Positions 8,465 to 17,089 of a DNA stretch of 64,000 bases are shown one piece after another (within the stretch, counting starts at the first letter, position 1; each line of letters opens with the position of its first letter). The notes beneath the pieces are model-generated. The model was not told the DNA's origin and did no database searches. It saw nothing but the letters and a program-made list of their open reading frames with translations. Source of the stretch: Oenococcus oeni DSM 20252 = AWRIB129 (GTDB lineage: Bacteria > Bacillota > Bacilli > Lactobacillales > Lactobacillaceae); NCBI RefSeq assembly GCF_000372485.1, contig NZ_AQVA01000001.1:1-64000 (forward strand), given 5' to 3'. A program made the position numbers and the translations under genes.

Positions 8465-9903
8465 TGCAAGAAATTAAACAACAATTTAAGCACGGAGTCG
8501 TTTATACGGCAATTGGACAATATGCAAGTGTTATTGCAAACTTTATTGTGACGATTATTTTATCCCGTCTTTTAGGTCCTAAAACTTATGGTGTGTTAAG
8601 CATTATTTTAGTTTTTTTGCCTTTTTTTTCTTTGATTTCCGAGCTTGGTGTAGGACCGGCCATTGTTCAAAGCCACGAATTAGACGACGAGGACTATTCA
8701 TCGCTTTTTAAAATTTTAACTTTCTGGTCATTGATTATTGGTGTTATTTTTGGTTTATTAGGGATTCCTGTGAGCTATTTTTATGATGATAAGATCTACA
8801 TTTTGTTGAGTTGGATGATCGCACCGAACCTGATTTTTTCGATGATGTCAGTAGTTCCTTTGTCATTATTGCAAAAAAGGCAGGAATTTAAGCATATTAA
8901 TATTACGAGTTTATTTGCATATGTAGTTGGTGGGGTAGTGGGTGTTGTCGCAGCTTATATGGGATTAGGAGTTTATTCACTTATTTTGACAAGTTTGATA
9001 CCGGTTTTTTTGAATTTTATTGCTTATTTCTATTTTTCAAAGTTAAAGTTATTTAAGGGCATCAATGAGTATTCTTTTGGTAAAATTCGTTCTTTTTCAT
9101 CCTATCAATTTGTTTTTGGAATTATCAATTATTTTTCCAGGAACTTGGACAACTTATTAGTTGGAAAATTTTTTGGGCAAACTGCTCTCGGAAATTATGG
9201 CAAGTCCTATCAGATGATTACTTATCCAAATAATATTTTTACTAATGTTATTGTTCCAGTGATGCAACCGGTTTTAGCTAATTATCAGGAGAATATCCAA
9301 ACCATTAAAAAAGTATATTTAAAGGTATTGCGTTTTCTTTTGATTGTTGGTATTCCTTTATCGTTATACTTATCGGTCGATTCTGACTTGATAATTAGAT
9401 TCTTGTTTGGAAGCAAATGGGATGGTGCTATTATGCCATTTAGAATACTTTCTCTTACTACATGGGTTCAACTTATTACAACAACAATTGGTGGAATCTA
9501 TCAATCTAGAAACATGACTAAAATGCTCATGAAAACGGGAATTGTTTCAACATGTATCACCATTTTTTTTATTATCATTGGAATTTTATCAGGGAATATT
9601 AACCATTTTGCAGCTTTTATTGCAGCTAATTTCTATGTGACATTTACTTTTAATTTTTACGTATTAATGAAAAAGGCCCTGAAATCATCTATAACTGAGG
9701 TTTTAAAGCTTATCTTGAAACCAGCGGTGATTGCTTTTATTGCTTTTTTAGCAGTAATTGGTTGGAATTCAATGGCTATAGATCTACATGGTATTTTTTG
9801 GGAATTACTTATTACGAGCTTAATTTTCTGGATTATTGATTTAATCGGTCTAATAATTACTAAAGAAATTTATTTTGTTTTCAATATTATTTTTAAAAAT
9901 TAA
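8464..9903 (+). CDS. Wzx-type polysaccharide flippase
   Basis: A 479-residue polytopic protein with about 12-14 helices and the N-terminal pattern QFKHGVVYTAIGQYASVIAN seen in polysaccharide-transport MATE/MVF-clan proteins. It probably flips the lipid-linked repeat unit across the membrane for polymerisation. The ATG at 8464 overlaps the upstream stop as TAATG, so translation is likely coupled; the open frame starts 21 bases earlier. It is the last recognisable EPS gene; the following 250 bases are AT-rich and gene-free. Confidence 0.85.
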   Translation: MQEIKQQFKHGVVYTAIGQYASVIANFIVTIILSRLLGPKTYGVLSIILVFLPFFSLISELGVGPAIVQSHELDDEDYSSLFKILTFWSLIIGVIFGLLGIPVSYFYDDKIYILLSWMIAPNLIFSMMSVVPLSLLQKRQEFKHINITSLFAYVVGGVVGVVAAYMGLGVYSLILTSLIPVFLNFIAYFYFSKLKLFKGINEYSFGKIRSFSSYQFVFGIINYFSRNLDNLLVGKFFGQTALGNYGKSYQMITYPNNIFTNVIVPVMQPVLANYQENIQTIKKVYLKVLRFLLIVGIPLSLYLSVDSDLIIRFLFGSKWDGAIMPFRILSLTTWVQLITTTIGGIYQSRNMTKMLMKTGIVSTCITIFFIIIGILSGNINHFAAFIAANFYVTFTFNFYVLMKKALKSSITEVLKLILKPAVIAFIAFLAVIGWNSMAIDLHGIFWELLITSLIFWIIDLIGLIITKEIYFVFNIIFKN

Positions 9904-10150
9904 TAATTATTTTTAATTTTATTATATTTTATTTGCAAAATCAGATTGTTAGAATGATTTTTTATAGTATTTTTGGAAAATTAAACTATGTATTTTGTCA
10001 AGAAAAAACAATAAATTTTTTAGAAAAGTTGTTTTTTAATTCTTTTTAAGATTTACAATTGGCTTTTTGCTATCCATAATTTTTTAATATTCTTAAAGCA
10101 GATAATTTTCGGAAGGCTAATTTGGTCGCGAGAGTTAATTAATATCTTTA

Positions 10151-10890
10151 ATGATAACCGATTCAGTTACATCTAGTCGAATATTAAGCAATAATTATTC
10201 TTACATAAATCGAACCAAGTGCAGAGATGGTGTTTATTATGATAGAATTACCGGCACGAGTAGATTAACCGCAAGTAAAATGCTGCTCAATTCAATGGCG
10301 ATTTGGTAACAATTCTCAAATCGGATGTTACTAAACGTTCCAATGGATTGGTTTACACCTATTATCAGATAAAAGACGGCTCTTCAACTTTTTGGATTGA
10401 TGCAAGGGCTGTTAACCAGAAGGCTCTAAATATAAAAACAAGTAGCTTAACAACAGCACAGAAAAATTGGTTAAACAGCATCGTTCCAGCGGCAGCCGAG
10501 GTTGCCGATTCCAATGGCCTTTATGCTTCTGTCATGGTAGCTCAGGCAATTCTCGAATCCAGCTTTGGTACGAGCGCATTAGCAGCTGCTCCTTATAATA
10601 ATTTATTCGGAATAAAAGCCAGTTACTCACCGTATGTAAGTGGCTATGCTAGTTTCTCTACTACTGAATATGTTGGCAACCAATACATTACTGTCAAAGC
10701 TTCATTCAATACTTATTCTTCGGTAACTAATTCTTTTTATGACTATTTATACAAGATGAATCATGGGGTTACTTGGAATACTTCTTTGTATCATAACGTC
10801 TTTCGTTCGGTTGCTGGAAGCTATAGCCAAGCAGCAAAAAATCTTGTCAGCGACGGATATGCAACCGATCTGACTTATGGACAAAATTAA
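10151..10890 (+). pseudogene. Decayed GW/SH3-like module plus glucosaminidase
   Basis: Two frames make up one broken cell-wall hydrolase. Residues read from 10151 (INRTKCRDGVYYD, TSRLTASKMLLNS) look like a wall-binding repeat. They run into a stop at 10304, while the repeat continues in another frame (VTILKSDVTKRSNGLVY). Adding one A at 10294-10295 gives a continuous reading (LLNSNGDLVTILKSD). The 3' part, from about 10450, is an endo-N-acetylglucosaminidase domain with catalytic-region AQAILESSFGTSALA and NNLFGIKAS. There is no signal peptide, so the 5' end is also lost. The 195-residue frame from a TTG at 10303 is open but unlikely to give a secreted enzyme. Confidence 0.7.
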
Positions 10891-10958
10891 TTAATCTTAT
10901 AAACAGTTATAAGCTTTATAACTTAGACTGATTTGCTCAGATTATTCTTTAAATTTAG

Positions 10959-10980
10959 AAGCCTGATAAAGGCTTTTTTG
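10959..10980 (+). terminator. Short rho-independent terminator
   Basis: AAGCC (10959-10963) pairs with GGCTT (10971-10975) over a 7-base loop and runs into six T. The stem is short, so strength is uncertain. Confidence 0.45.
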
Positions 10981-11150
10981 TAAATTTATATTTGCAGAAA
11001 AGCTTAAATATAGGCTCCGGTCCAATTTGTGATATTACAGACCAAGTAATTTCTTTAATTTCCAGTTTCCAGCTATTTGTCTAGGAGATAATTAAAGGAG
11101 CTTTTTGTTTATGGCTAATTTTTAAGAGAGTTATTTGGAAGGAAAAATAA

Positions 11151-11798
11151 ATGAAATCAAAAAAAACAACAATTATAATCAGTTCGATTATTGTCTTTCT
11201 GTTCATCATTGGAGGAGCCGTATTTGCAGTTAAGGCTTTGGATCAACCAAGCGGATCAAAAAAGGGAAGCAGTCAGAAGAAAACAGTTTCAAGCAAAAAT
11301 TCCAGTAAAAAATCAAGTCAGAATAAAAGTAAGTCTTCTGCAAAATCTCAAAGTTCTTCGTCCAGCGTTAATAATAATTCCAGTACATCGACAAGTTCTT
11401 CGAATGTTCAGACTAAATGGGCTTCGCTCAGCTTGACTAATCAGGTCGCGATTTTAATTCAAGTCGCTTTCAAAGGCGACAACGGGAAACCAAATGATTT
11501 ATTCCAATTCGATAAAAACTATTGGGATATGACCGGATCTATTTCAAATGGAGTTATTAATCGTTATGTGCCTAATGCCGATAGTTTTTCTGGTATTTCT
11601 GATCTATTATCAGCAAAAATTACAATTTCAAACAATCAAATTACGGTTGTTCGGCCAATCACTGCGGCTTTTACAGTCTCGCTAACTCAGGCGATTAATG
11701 ACTATTACGGTCAGTCAAGTAGTCTTGATTATACTCAGCAATTAGCCAAACGAGTAGTCAGCCCGACGAAATTGACCGATTTGGAAAATAATCGATAA
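11151..11798 (+). CDS. Membrane-anchored Ser/Lys-rich extracellular protein
   Basis: A 215-residue protein of unknown function. A basic N-terminus and hydrophobic segment (about 6-28) without a clear cleavage site act as signal or anchor. Residues about 33-85 are almost entirely Ser, Lys, Asn and Gln, a typical extended wall-spanning linker. A folded C-terminal domain of about 125 residues follows (LTNQVAILIQVAF, NDLFQFDKNYWDM). The domain resembles small secreted proteins of lactic acid bacteria, but I cannot name the family. A good ribosome site (GGAAGG) precedes the ATG. The next gene, 93 bases on, is an LCP ligase, which fits a cell-envelope role. Confidence 0.75.
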   Translation: MKSKKTTIIISSIIVFLFIIGGAVFAVKALDQPSGSKKGSSQKKTVSSKNSSKKSSQNKSKSSAKSQSSSSSVNNNSSTSTSSSNVQTKWASLSLTNQVAILIQVAFKGDNGKPNDLFQFDKNYWDMTGSISNGVINRYVPNADSFSGISDLLSAKITISNNQITVVRPITAAFTVSLTQAINDYYGQSSSLDYTQQLAKRVVSPTKLTDLENNR

Positions 11799-11891
11799 TA
11801 AAGATTACTATTTTCATAATCGTTCCGAAGTTTTTTGTTATTATAGACAGTGATTTGGACTAATTTTTGTCATATTAGCGAGGAAATTTAA

Positions 11892-12782
11892 ATGAAAAGA
11901 TTTTTAATCGGGCTTTTTTCAATTCTAATTGTGGGTGTTGTTGGTATAGCCTCTTATGCTGTTTGGACAACTCATGGAGCAATCGAAAAGATCCATAAGG
12001 ATAGTTCTATTAAGACGTCCGACAAGGCCGACACGTTGACCAAATCCGGCAAGCCGATTGCTATTTTGCTTTTGGGCACTGATACCGGAGCCCTTGATCG
12101 GAGCTATAAAGGTCGGACTGATTCAATGATGATTGCGGTGATTAATCCGAAGACAAAAAAGACCTTTCTTTTAAGCCTTGAACGGGATACTCCGATTACA
12201 ATTGATGGACAAACAGTTAAATTGAATGCCGCTTATGCATATGGTTCAGCTAGTTCTTCTATCAAACAAGTTGAAAAACTCGTTAATATCAAGTTAAATG
12301 GTTATGCCTTAATTAATATGGGTGGTTTAGAGTCGATTGTCGACTCTCTCGGCGGAGTTACTGTTACTTCCAATTTAACTTTCACAGAATTTGGTCATTC
12401 TTTTGTTAAAGGCACTGTCTACAATATGAAGGGAAATCAACTGCTGTCCTATGTTCGAGAGCGGCATTTAGATCCTCGTGGTGATTATGGTCGCCAGCTC
12501 CGTCAGCAGCAGGTCCTAAGGGCGGTTATTAGCAAGGCGGTTTCCAATCCGACAACAATTTTCAATCAGAAGTTTATCAAAAGATTGTCTTCTAATATTT
12601 TGACCGATTTGTCTTGGAGCAGTTTTAAAAATCTTGCCTTAAAGTACCGTGCTGCTTTTGGGACTGTTAAGTCCGATCAAATGGTTGGTACAGGTGAGAC
12701 GATTAATGGGCAATCGATGCAGGTGATGAGCCAGGCGGAAAAAACTCGGGTTCATAATGAATTGGAGAAGTATTTAAAATGA
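11892..12782 (+). CDS. LytR-CpsA-Psr (LCP) family cell-wall ligase
   Basis: LCP proteins transfer teichoic acid or polysaccharide from undecaprenyl carriers to peptidoglycan on the outer membrane face. The 296 residues show one N-terminal helix (about 4-26) and the LCP domain: ILLLGTDTG near 57-65, GRTDSMMIAVINP, SLERDTPI with its lipid-phosphate-binding Arg, and SYVRERHLDPRGDYGRQLRQ near 190-210 with further conserved arginines. GAGG precedes the ATG. Its stop overlaps the next start as ATGA. Given the EPS cluster upstream it could attach either wall teichoic acid or EPS. Confidence 0.9.
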   Translation: MKRFLIGLFSILIVGVVGIASYAVWTTHGAIEKIHKDSSIKTSDKADTLTKSGKPIAILLLGTDTGALDRSYKGRTDSMMIAVINPKTKKTFLLSLERDTPITIDGQTVKLNAAYAYGSASSSIKQVEKLVNIKLNGYALINMGGLESIVDSLGGVTVTSNLTFTEFGHSFVKGTVYNMKGNQLLSYVRERHLDPRGDYGRQLRQQQVLRAVISKAVSNPTTIFNQKFIKRLSSNILTDLSWSSFKNLALKYRAAFGTVKSDQMVGTGETINGQSMQVMSQAEKTRVHNELEKYLK

Positions 12783-13177
12783 CTGAAGCGGAATATTCGG
12801 CATTAAAAAGGGTTGCCGACCAAGAACTAGATAAAGCTTATATTCCTTACAGCCATTTCGCTGTTGGCGCTGCTCTTTTATCGGCTGATGATCGAATTTT
12901 TCCCGGCTGCAACATTGAAAATGCTGCTTTTGGTTCAACAATGTGTGCCGAACGGACGGCAATTTTTTCAGCTGTTGCCGCTGGTTGCCACCAGTTCAAA
13001 GCTCTGGTTATTTCCGGGCGAACCGAGGGCGCAATTGCTCCCTGTGGGGCATGCCGTCAGGTGATGGTAGAATGGTTCGATAAAAAAATGCCGATATATT
13101 TAACCAATACATCCGGAAAAGTTGTCAAAACCGATTTAGACCATTTATTGCCAGCATCTTTTGAAGATTTAAAGTGA
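12779..13177 (+). CDS. cdd: Cytidine deaminase
   Basis: Zinc-dependent hydrolytic deamination of cytidine/deoxycytidine in pyrimidine salvage. At 132 residues it is the normal length for the homotetrameric bacterial form. Zn ligands and the catalytic Glu are visible: NIENAAFG then MCAERTAIF, and PCGACRQVM. YIPYSHFAVGAAL near residues 21-33 is the substrate region. Its ATG overlaps the LCP stop (ATGA), so it is probably co-transcribed with that wall gene. Confidence 0.95.
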   Translation: MTEAEYSALKRVADQELDKAYIPYSHFAVGAALLSADDRIFPGCNIENAAFGSTMCAERTAIFSAVAAGCHQFKALVISGRTEGAIAPCGACRQVMVEWFDKKMPIYLTNTSGKVVKTDLDHLLPASFEDLK

Positions 13178-13204
13178 TACGATTAGTTTTAATGTGCTTT
13201 ACGC

Positions 13205-13210
13205 TATAAT
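13205..13210 (+). promoter_or_regulatory. -10 box of the tig promoter
   Basis: TATAAT lies 25 bases before the tig ATG; a second candidate TATAGT follows closely. No good -35 box is seen. Unlike several neighbours, tig has a proper Shine-Dalgarno (GGAGG) within its leader. Confidence 0.45.
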
Positions 13211-13235
13211 TTTATAGTACGTATCTGGAGGAATA

Positions 13236-14555
13236 ATGGTAGATATTATTAAGACCAATGCCACTTTTAAAGCCGGCAAAGGCAATAAAGGAACTTTGAG
13301 CTTTGAAATTCCAGCAAAACAAATATCAAGCGGAATTGACCAGGCTTTCAATAAACAAAAAGACAAGATTAACATTCCCGGTTTTCGTAAGGGACACGTT
13401 TCAAAAGAGTTGTTTTTGGCTCGTTTTGGCGAAGAAGCTCTTTATGAAGACGCTTTGAATGCAATTTTGCCTGATATTTATGATCAAGCAGTTAATGAAG
13501 CTGATATCACTGTCGTTGGACAACCACAAATCATTCCTGATGATTTGAAACATGGCGGTCCATGGAAGATTCATGCCGAAGTTACTTTGGCACCAACAGT
13601 TGAACTTGGTGATTATAAGGGCGTAGAAGTTGAAAAGGAATCCGACGAAGTCAGCGATAAAGAGTTAAATGCCGAATTAGAGCGTTTGCAAAAAGGCGAG
13701 GCTGAGCTGGTACCTGCTAAAGAGGATCAGGTTTCTGAAAAAGGCGATACGGTCGTGATTGATTTTGACGGTTCTGTCGATGGAAAACAATTCGACGGCG
13801 GCAAGGCACAAAACTTTAGTTTGAGTCTGGGATCGGGACAGTTTATTCCTGGGTTTGAAGACCAGTTGGTTGGCCATAAAGCCGGGGATGACGTTGATGT
13901 TAAAGTTACTTTCCCTAAAAATTATCAAGCTAAAAATTTGGCTGGCAAGGAAGCTGTCTTTGCAGTTACGATTCATGAGTTAAAGAAATTGGAAACACCA
14001 GCTTTGGATAACGAATTTGCTAAGGATGTTGATGATTCGGTTTCTTCTTTAGAAGAGTTAAAGGCCAAGACCAAAGAAAAGTTGGCAAAAGATAAAGCGG
14101 AAAAGAACAAGGATGCTTTTGAAGATGCCGCAATCCAAAAAGTTGTCGATGGGGCAAAAATAAATCCCGAAAAGTTGCCTGAAGAAATGATTAACGATGA
14201 TGTTTCTCGTCAGATGCAGACATTTTTCAATAATTTAGCTGGTCAAGGGGTCAAGCCGGAAATGTATTTCCAGATTACCGGAACCAGCCAGGAGCAGTTA
14301 AAGCAACAAATGACGGAAGGCGCACCCAACCGGGTTAAGACTAATTTGGTTCTCGAAGAGATTGCTCGTGTCGAAAAGATTAATCCAAGCAACGAAGAGA
14401 TAGATAAAGAAATCAAGAGCTTGGCTTCCGAATACAATATTAAGGAAAGCGAAGTTGAGAAATCGGTTTCTGCCGGCATGCTTAGCCACGATTTGAAGGT
14501 TCAGCAAGCGGTTGAATTGATTGTTAACAGCGCTCAAGCAGTTGAAAAAAAGTAA
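13236..14555 (+). CDS. tig: Trigger factor
   Basis: Ribosome-associated chaperone and peptidyl-prolyl isomerase. The 439 residues fit the three-part architecture. The N-terminal ribosome-docking domain carries NIPGFRKGHVS around residues 46-56 (the GFRKG signature). A central FKBP-like domain (about 165-245) includes GDTVVIDFDGSVDG and GSGQFIPGFEDQLVG. A long helical C-terminal chaperone domain follows. Strong GGAGG 6 bases before the ATG; own promoter and terminator. It precedes clpX, a common order in Firmicutes. Confidence 0.97.
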   Translation: MVDIIKTNATFKAGKGNKGTLSFEIPAKQISSGIDQAFNKQKDKINIPGFRKGHVSKELFLARFGEEALYEDALNAILPDIYDQAVNEADITVVGQPQIIPDDLKHGGPWKIHAEVTLAPTVELGDYKGVEVEKESDEVSDKELNAELERLQKGEAELVPAKEDQVSEKGDTVVIDFDGSVDGKQFDGGKAQNFSLSLGSGQFIPGFEDQLVGHKAGDDVDVKVTFPKNYQAKNLAGKEAVFAVTIHELKKLETPALDNEFAKDVDDSVSSLEELKAKTKEKLAKDKAEKNKDAFEDAAIQKVVDGAKINPEKLPEEMINDDVSRQMQTFFNNLAGQGVKPEMYFQITGTSQEQLKQQMTEGAPNRVKTNLVLEEIARVEKINPSNEEIDKEIKSLASEYNIKESEVEKSVSAGMLSHDLKVQQAVELIVNSAQAVEKK

Positions 14556-14560
14556 TTTTT

Positions 14561-14586
14561 AAAACCGTTTTTAAAGAACGGTTTTT
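14561..14586 (+). terminator. Rho-independent terminator of tig
   Basis: AAACCGTT (14562-14569) pairs with AACGGTTT (14577-14584) over a 7-base loop, with a T-rich tail immediately after. Confidence 0.8.
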
Positions 14587-14623
14587 CTTTTGCTTTAGAA
14601 AACTTGTATTATGCAAACTTTGT

Positions 14624-14629
14624 TATAAT
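14624..14629 (+). promoter_or_regulatory. Extended -10 promoter of clpX giving a leaderless mRNA
   Basis: The sequence TGTTATAAT is a perfect -10 box with the extended TG. The clpX ATG at 14637 begins 8 bases after the last base of the box, exactly where transcription should start. The -35 region (AACTTG at 17 bp) is weak, as usual for extended -10 promoters. There is no Shine-Dalgarno between box and ATG. Confidence 0.65.
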
Positions 14630-14636
14630 GAAAAAC

Positions 14637-15893
14637 ATGGACGTAGAATCAATACAACCGACATTAGCTTGTTCTTTTTGTGGTAAACGCCAGGATCAGG
14701 TTAAAAAATTAATCGCAGGACCGGGTGTTTATATTTGTGACGAATGTGTTGCCCTTGCGCAGCACATTATTGATCAAGAACTGGAGCATGAACAACAGGC
14801 TTTGGTTCTTGACGACCTACCAACGCCAATCGAACTGGTTAAGCATTTAAATGAATATGTCATTGGTCAGGAAGAAGCTAAAAAGACTTTAGCGGTCGCT
14901 GTTTATAATCACTATAAGCGTGTTAACGAGTCCTTGCAGCATAAAAGCGATGTCGAGTTACAAAAATCGAATATTTTGTTGATCGGGCCAACTGGTTCCG
15001 GTAAGACTTATTTGGCTCAGTCGCTGGCAAAAATGCTCGATGTACCTTTTGCAATTGCTGATGCTACAACGTTAACCGAGGCTGGTTATGTTGGCGAAGA
15101 CGTTGAAAATGTCGTCTTGAAATTATTACAGGCTGCTGATTTCGATGTTGAAAAAGCTCAGCGCGGCATCATTTACATCGATGAAATTGATAAAATTGCC
15201 AAGAAGTCTGAAAACGTTAGTATTACACGTGATGTCTCCGGCGAAGGCGTTCAACAATCCCTTTTGAAGCTTTTGGAGGGTACGATTTCATCGGTACCGC
15301 CTCAAGGTGGACGCAAACATCCGCAACAGGAATATATTCAGGTTGATACCAGTAATATTCTCTTTATTGTCGGTGGAGCTTTTGATGGTATCGAAGATGT
15401 TATTCGAGATCGTCTCGGTGAATCGATGATCGGTTTTGGACATGAGGACCAACAGGAAAAACAACAGTTCAACAAGAAGAATCCATTAACTCAGTTTACT
15501 GATCAGGATGTGATAAAGTTTGGTTTAATCCCAGAATTCCTTGGTCGTTTACCAATCATTTCGATTCTGAATCCATTATACGAAGACGATTTGGTAAAAA
15601 TTTTGACGAAGCCTAAAAATGCCTTAGTTAAGCAGTATAAGGCCTTATTGGCTTTGGATGGCGTTCAGCTTGATTTTGATCCGAAAGCTCTTAAAGAAAT
15701 GGCCAAAATTGCAATTGATAAAAAATCAGGTGCTCGTGGCTTACGCTCGATTATGGAATCGACTATGAAAGAAACAATGTACGAAATTCCTTCCAAACCG
15801 GATGTTGCCAAAGTTCTGGTGACTAAAGCGGCAGTTGATGGCAAAGCTCAGCCTAAGATTATTTCCACTTCCAAAAAAGCATTAGCATCTTAA
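14637..15893 (+). CDS. clpX: ClpX, ATP-dependent unfoldase of the ClpXP protease
   Basis: AAA+ unfoldase that feeds proteins to ClpP. From the ATG at 14637 it has 418 residues: N-terminal zinc-binding domain ([10 protein letters not shown] and YICDECV), Walker A GPTGSGKT near 120, pore loop GYVGEDVEN, Walker B YIDEIDKI, and the IGF loop (ESMIGFG) that docks onto ClpP, so it should pair with ClpP and not act alone. The frame opens further upstream, and ATG also occurs at 14628, but that one overlaps the -10 box. The promoter geometry favours a leaderless start at 14637. Genes tig-clpX are separated by a terminator. Confidence 0.95.
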   Translation: MDVESIQPTLACSFCGKRQDQVKKLIAGPGVYICDECVALAQHIIDQELEHEQQALVLDDLPTPIELVKHLNEYVIGQEEAKKTLAVAVYNHYKRVNESLQHKSDVELQKSNILLIGPTGSGKTYLAQSLAKMLDVPFAIADATTLTEAGYVGEDVENVVLKLLQAADFDVEKAQRGIIYIDEIDKIAKKSENVSITRDVSGEGVQQSLLKLLEGTISSVPPQGGRKHPQQEYIQVDTSNILFIVGGAFDGIEDVIRDRLGESMIGFGHEDQQEKQQFNKKNPLTQFTDQDVIKFGLIPEFLGRLPIISILNPLYEDDLVKILTKPKNALVKQYKALLALDGVQLDFDPKALKEMAKIAIDKKSGARGLRSIMESTMKETMYEIPSKPDVAKVLVTKAAVDGKAQPKIISTSKKALAS

Positions 15894-15922
15894 TTCTATT
15901 ATTAATTGGGCTATACCAAACC

Positions 15923-15928
15923 TATAAT
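15923..15928 (+). promoter_or_regulatory. -10 box of nagA, leaderless geometry
   Basis: A perfect TATAAT is followed by GGAAGT and then the ATG at 15935, leaving room for a transcript starting at or next to the A of the ATG. GGAAG resembles a ribosome site but is only one base from the ATG, too close to work as one. The -35 region is poor. Confidence 0.55.
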
Positions 15929-15934
15929 GGAAGT

Positions 15935-17089
15935 ATGGCAAAATTAATTAAAAATATTGATATCTATACTGGCGTAGGAGTCGTGAAAAACGGTTTTCTG
16001 CGCTTTTCTAATAAAATTGAAGAAATCGGCGAAGCGAAAGCTTTTGTTACTAAAGGTGACGATCAAGTAATCACTGTTCCAAAGGGGGCAATTATCGTAC
16101 CTGGTTTTATTGATGTCCACACCCATGGAGGCTATGGTTTTGATACGATGGATGCTGATGTCGATGGCTTTAATCGTTTTATGGAAAATCTTCGAAGGGA
16201 AGGTTTGACAAGTGTTTTTCCGACCACGATTACGCAAACAAAAGACAACATTAAAAAAGCTCTTGTTTCGGTTGCTGAAGCAGCAAAAAATAATTCAATG
16301 ATCCGGGGAATCCATTTGGAAGGTCCTTTTATTAATGCCGACATGAACGGGGCGCAACCGGCCGAGTATGTGATCAGGCCTGATTTGGCTTTGTTTAAAA
16401 ACTGGCAAAAAGATGCTGATGGTTTGATAAAATTAGTTACTTACGCTCCAGAAAAATCCGGATCGGCTTTTGAAGCCGGTTTGCATAATATGGGTGTTGT
16501 GCTTTCGGCTGGCCATACAAATCAATCTTATTTCAAAATGAATAAGGGCCAAACCTTGGCTTCCCATGTAACTCATTTATACAATCGCCAGTCGCAATTA
16601 GAAGGCCGTGAACCCGGTGTCACAGGATATGGTGTCTTAACGCCGTCTATCAAGGTTGAAGTAATTGCTGACGGGGTACATGTTTCTCCTGAAATGATTA
16701 AATTGGCTTATCAGTTGAAGGGTGCCAAAAATATTGAAGTAATCACTGATTCGATGAGAGCCAAAGGCCAAAAAGAAAATGAAGTTTCAGAATTAGGCGG
16801 TCAGAAGGTTATTGTTAAAAACGGAGCTGCTCGTTTGGAAAACGGCCATTTGGCAGGTTCGGTCCTTAAGTATATTTTGGCTTTCAGAAATATTCAAAAA
16901 TTCACTGGTGCCAGCATTGAAGAGGCCGTCTTAATGACTTCAGTAAATCAAGCGCGAGAATTTGGCTTGAATGATGTCGGCAGTCTGGAAGTTGGCAAAC
17001 GGGCAAACTTTAATTTGCTGAATTCCGATCAGGACTTATTAGAAAACTTTCTCGACGGAGATGGTTTAAAGGCAGTTGATCAAAAATGA
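15935..17089 (+). CDS. nagA: N-acetylglucosamine-6-phosphate deacetylase
   Basis: Amidohydrolase converting GlcNAc-6-phosphate to glucosamine-6-phosphate and acetate, in amino-sugar use and wall recycling. The 384 residues show the metal motif DVHTHGGYGFDTMD, the metal-binding Glu in HLEGPFI, AGHTNQ, VTHLYN, and the catalytic Asp in TDSMRAKG. The substrate loop after HLYN reads RQSQLEGREPG where many NagA proteins have AM.PLHHREPG, a possible specificity change. It overlaps the GntR regulator gene as ATGA, a typical nagA-nagR pair; no nagB is nearby. Confidence 0.93.
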   Translation: MAKLIKNIDIYTGVGVVKNGFLRFSNKIEEIGEAKAFVTKGDDQVITVPKGAIIVPGFIDVHTHGGYGFDTMDADVDGFNRFMENLRREGLTSVFPTTITQTKDNIKKALVSVAEAAKNNSMIRGIHLEGPFINADMNGAQPAEYVIRPDLALFKNWQKDADGLIKLVTYAPEKSGSAFEAGLHNMGVVLSAGHTNQSYFKMNKGQTLASHVTHLYNRQSQLEGREPGVTGYGVLTPSIKVEVIADGVHVSPEMIKLAYQLKGAKNIEVITDSMRAKGQKENEVSELGGQKVIVKNGAARLENGHLAGSVLKYILAFRNIQKFTGASIEEAVLMTSVNQAREFGLNDVGSLEVGKRANFNLLNSDQDLLENFLDGDGLKAVDQK

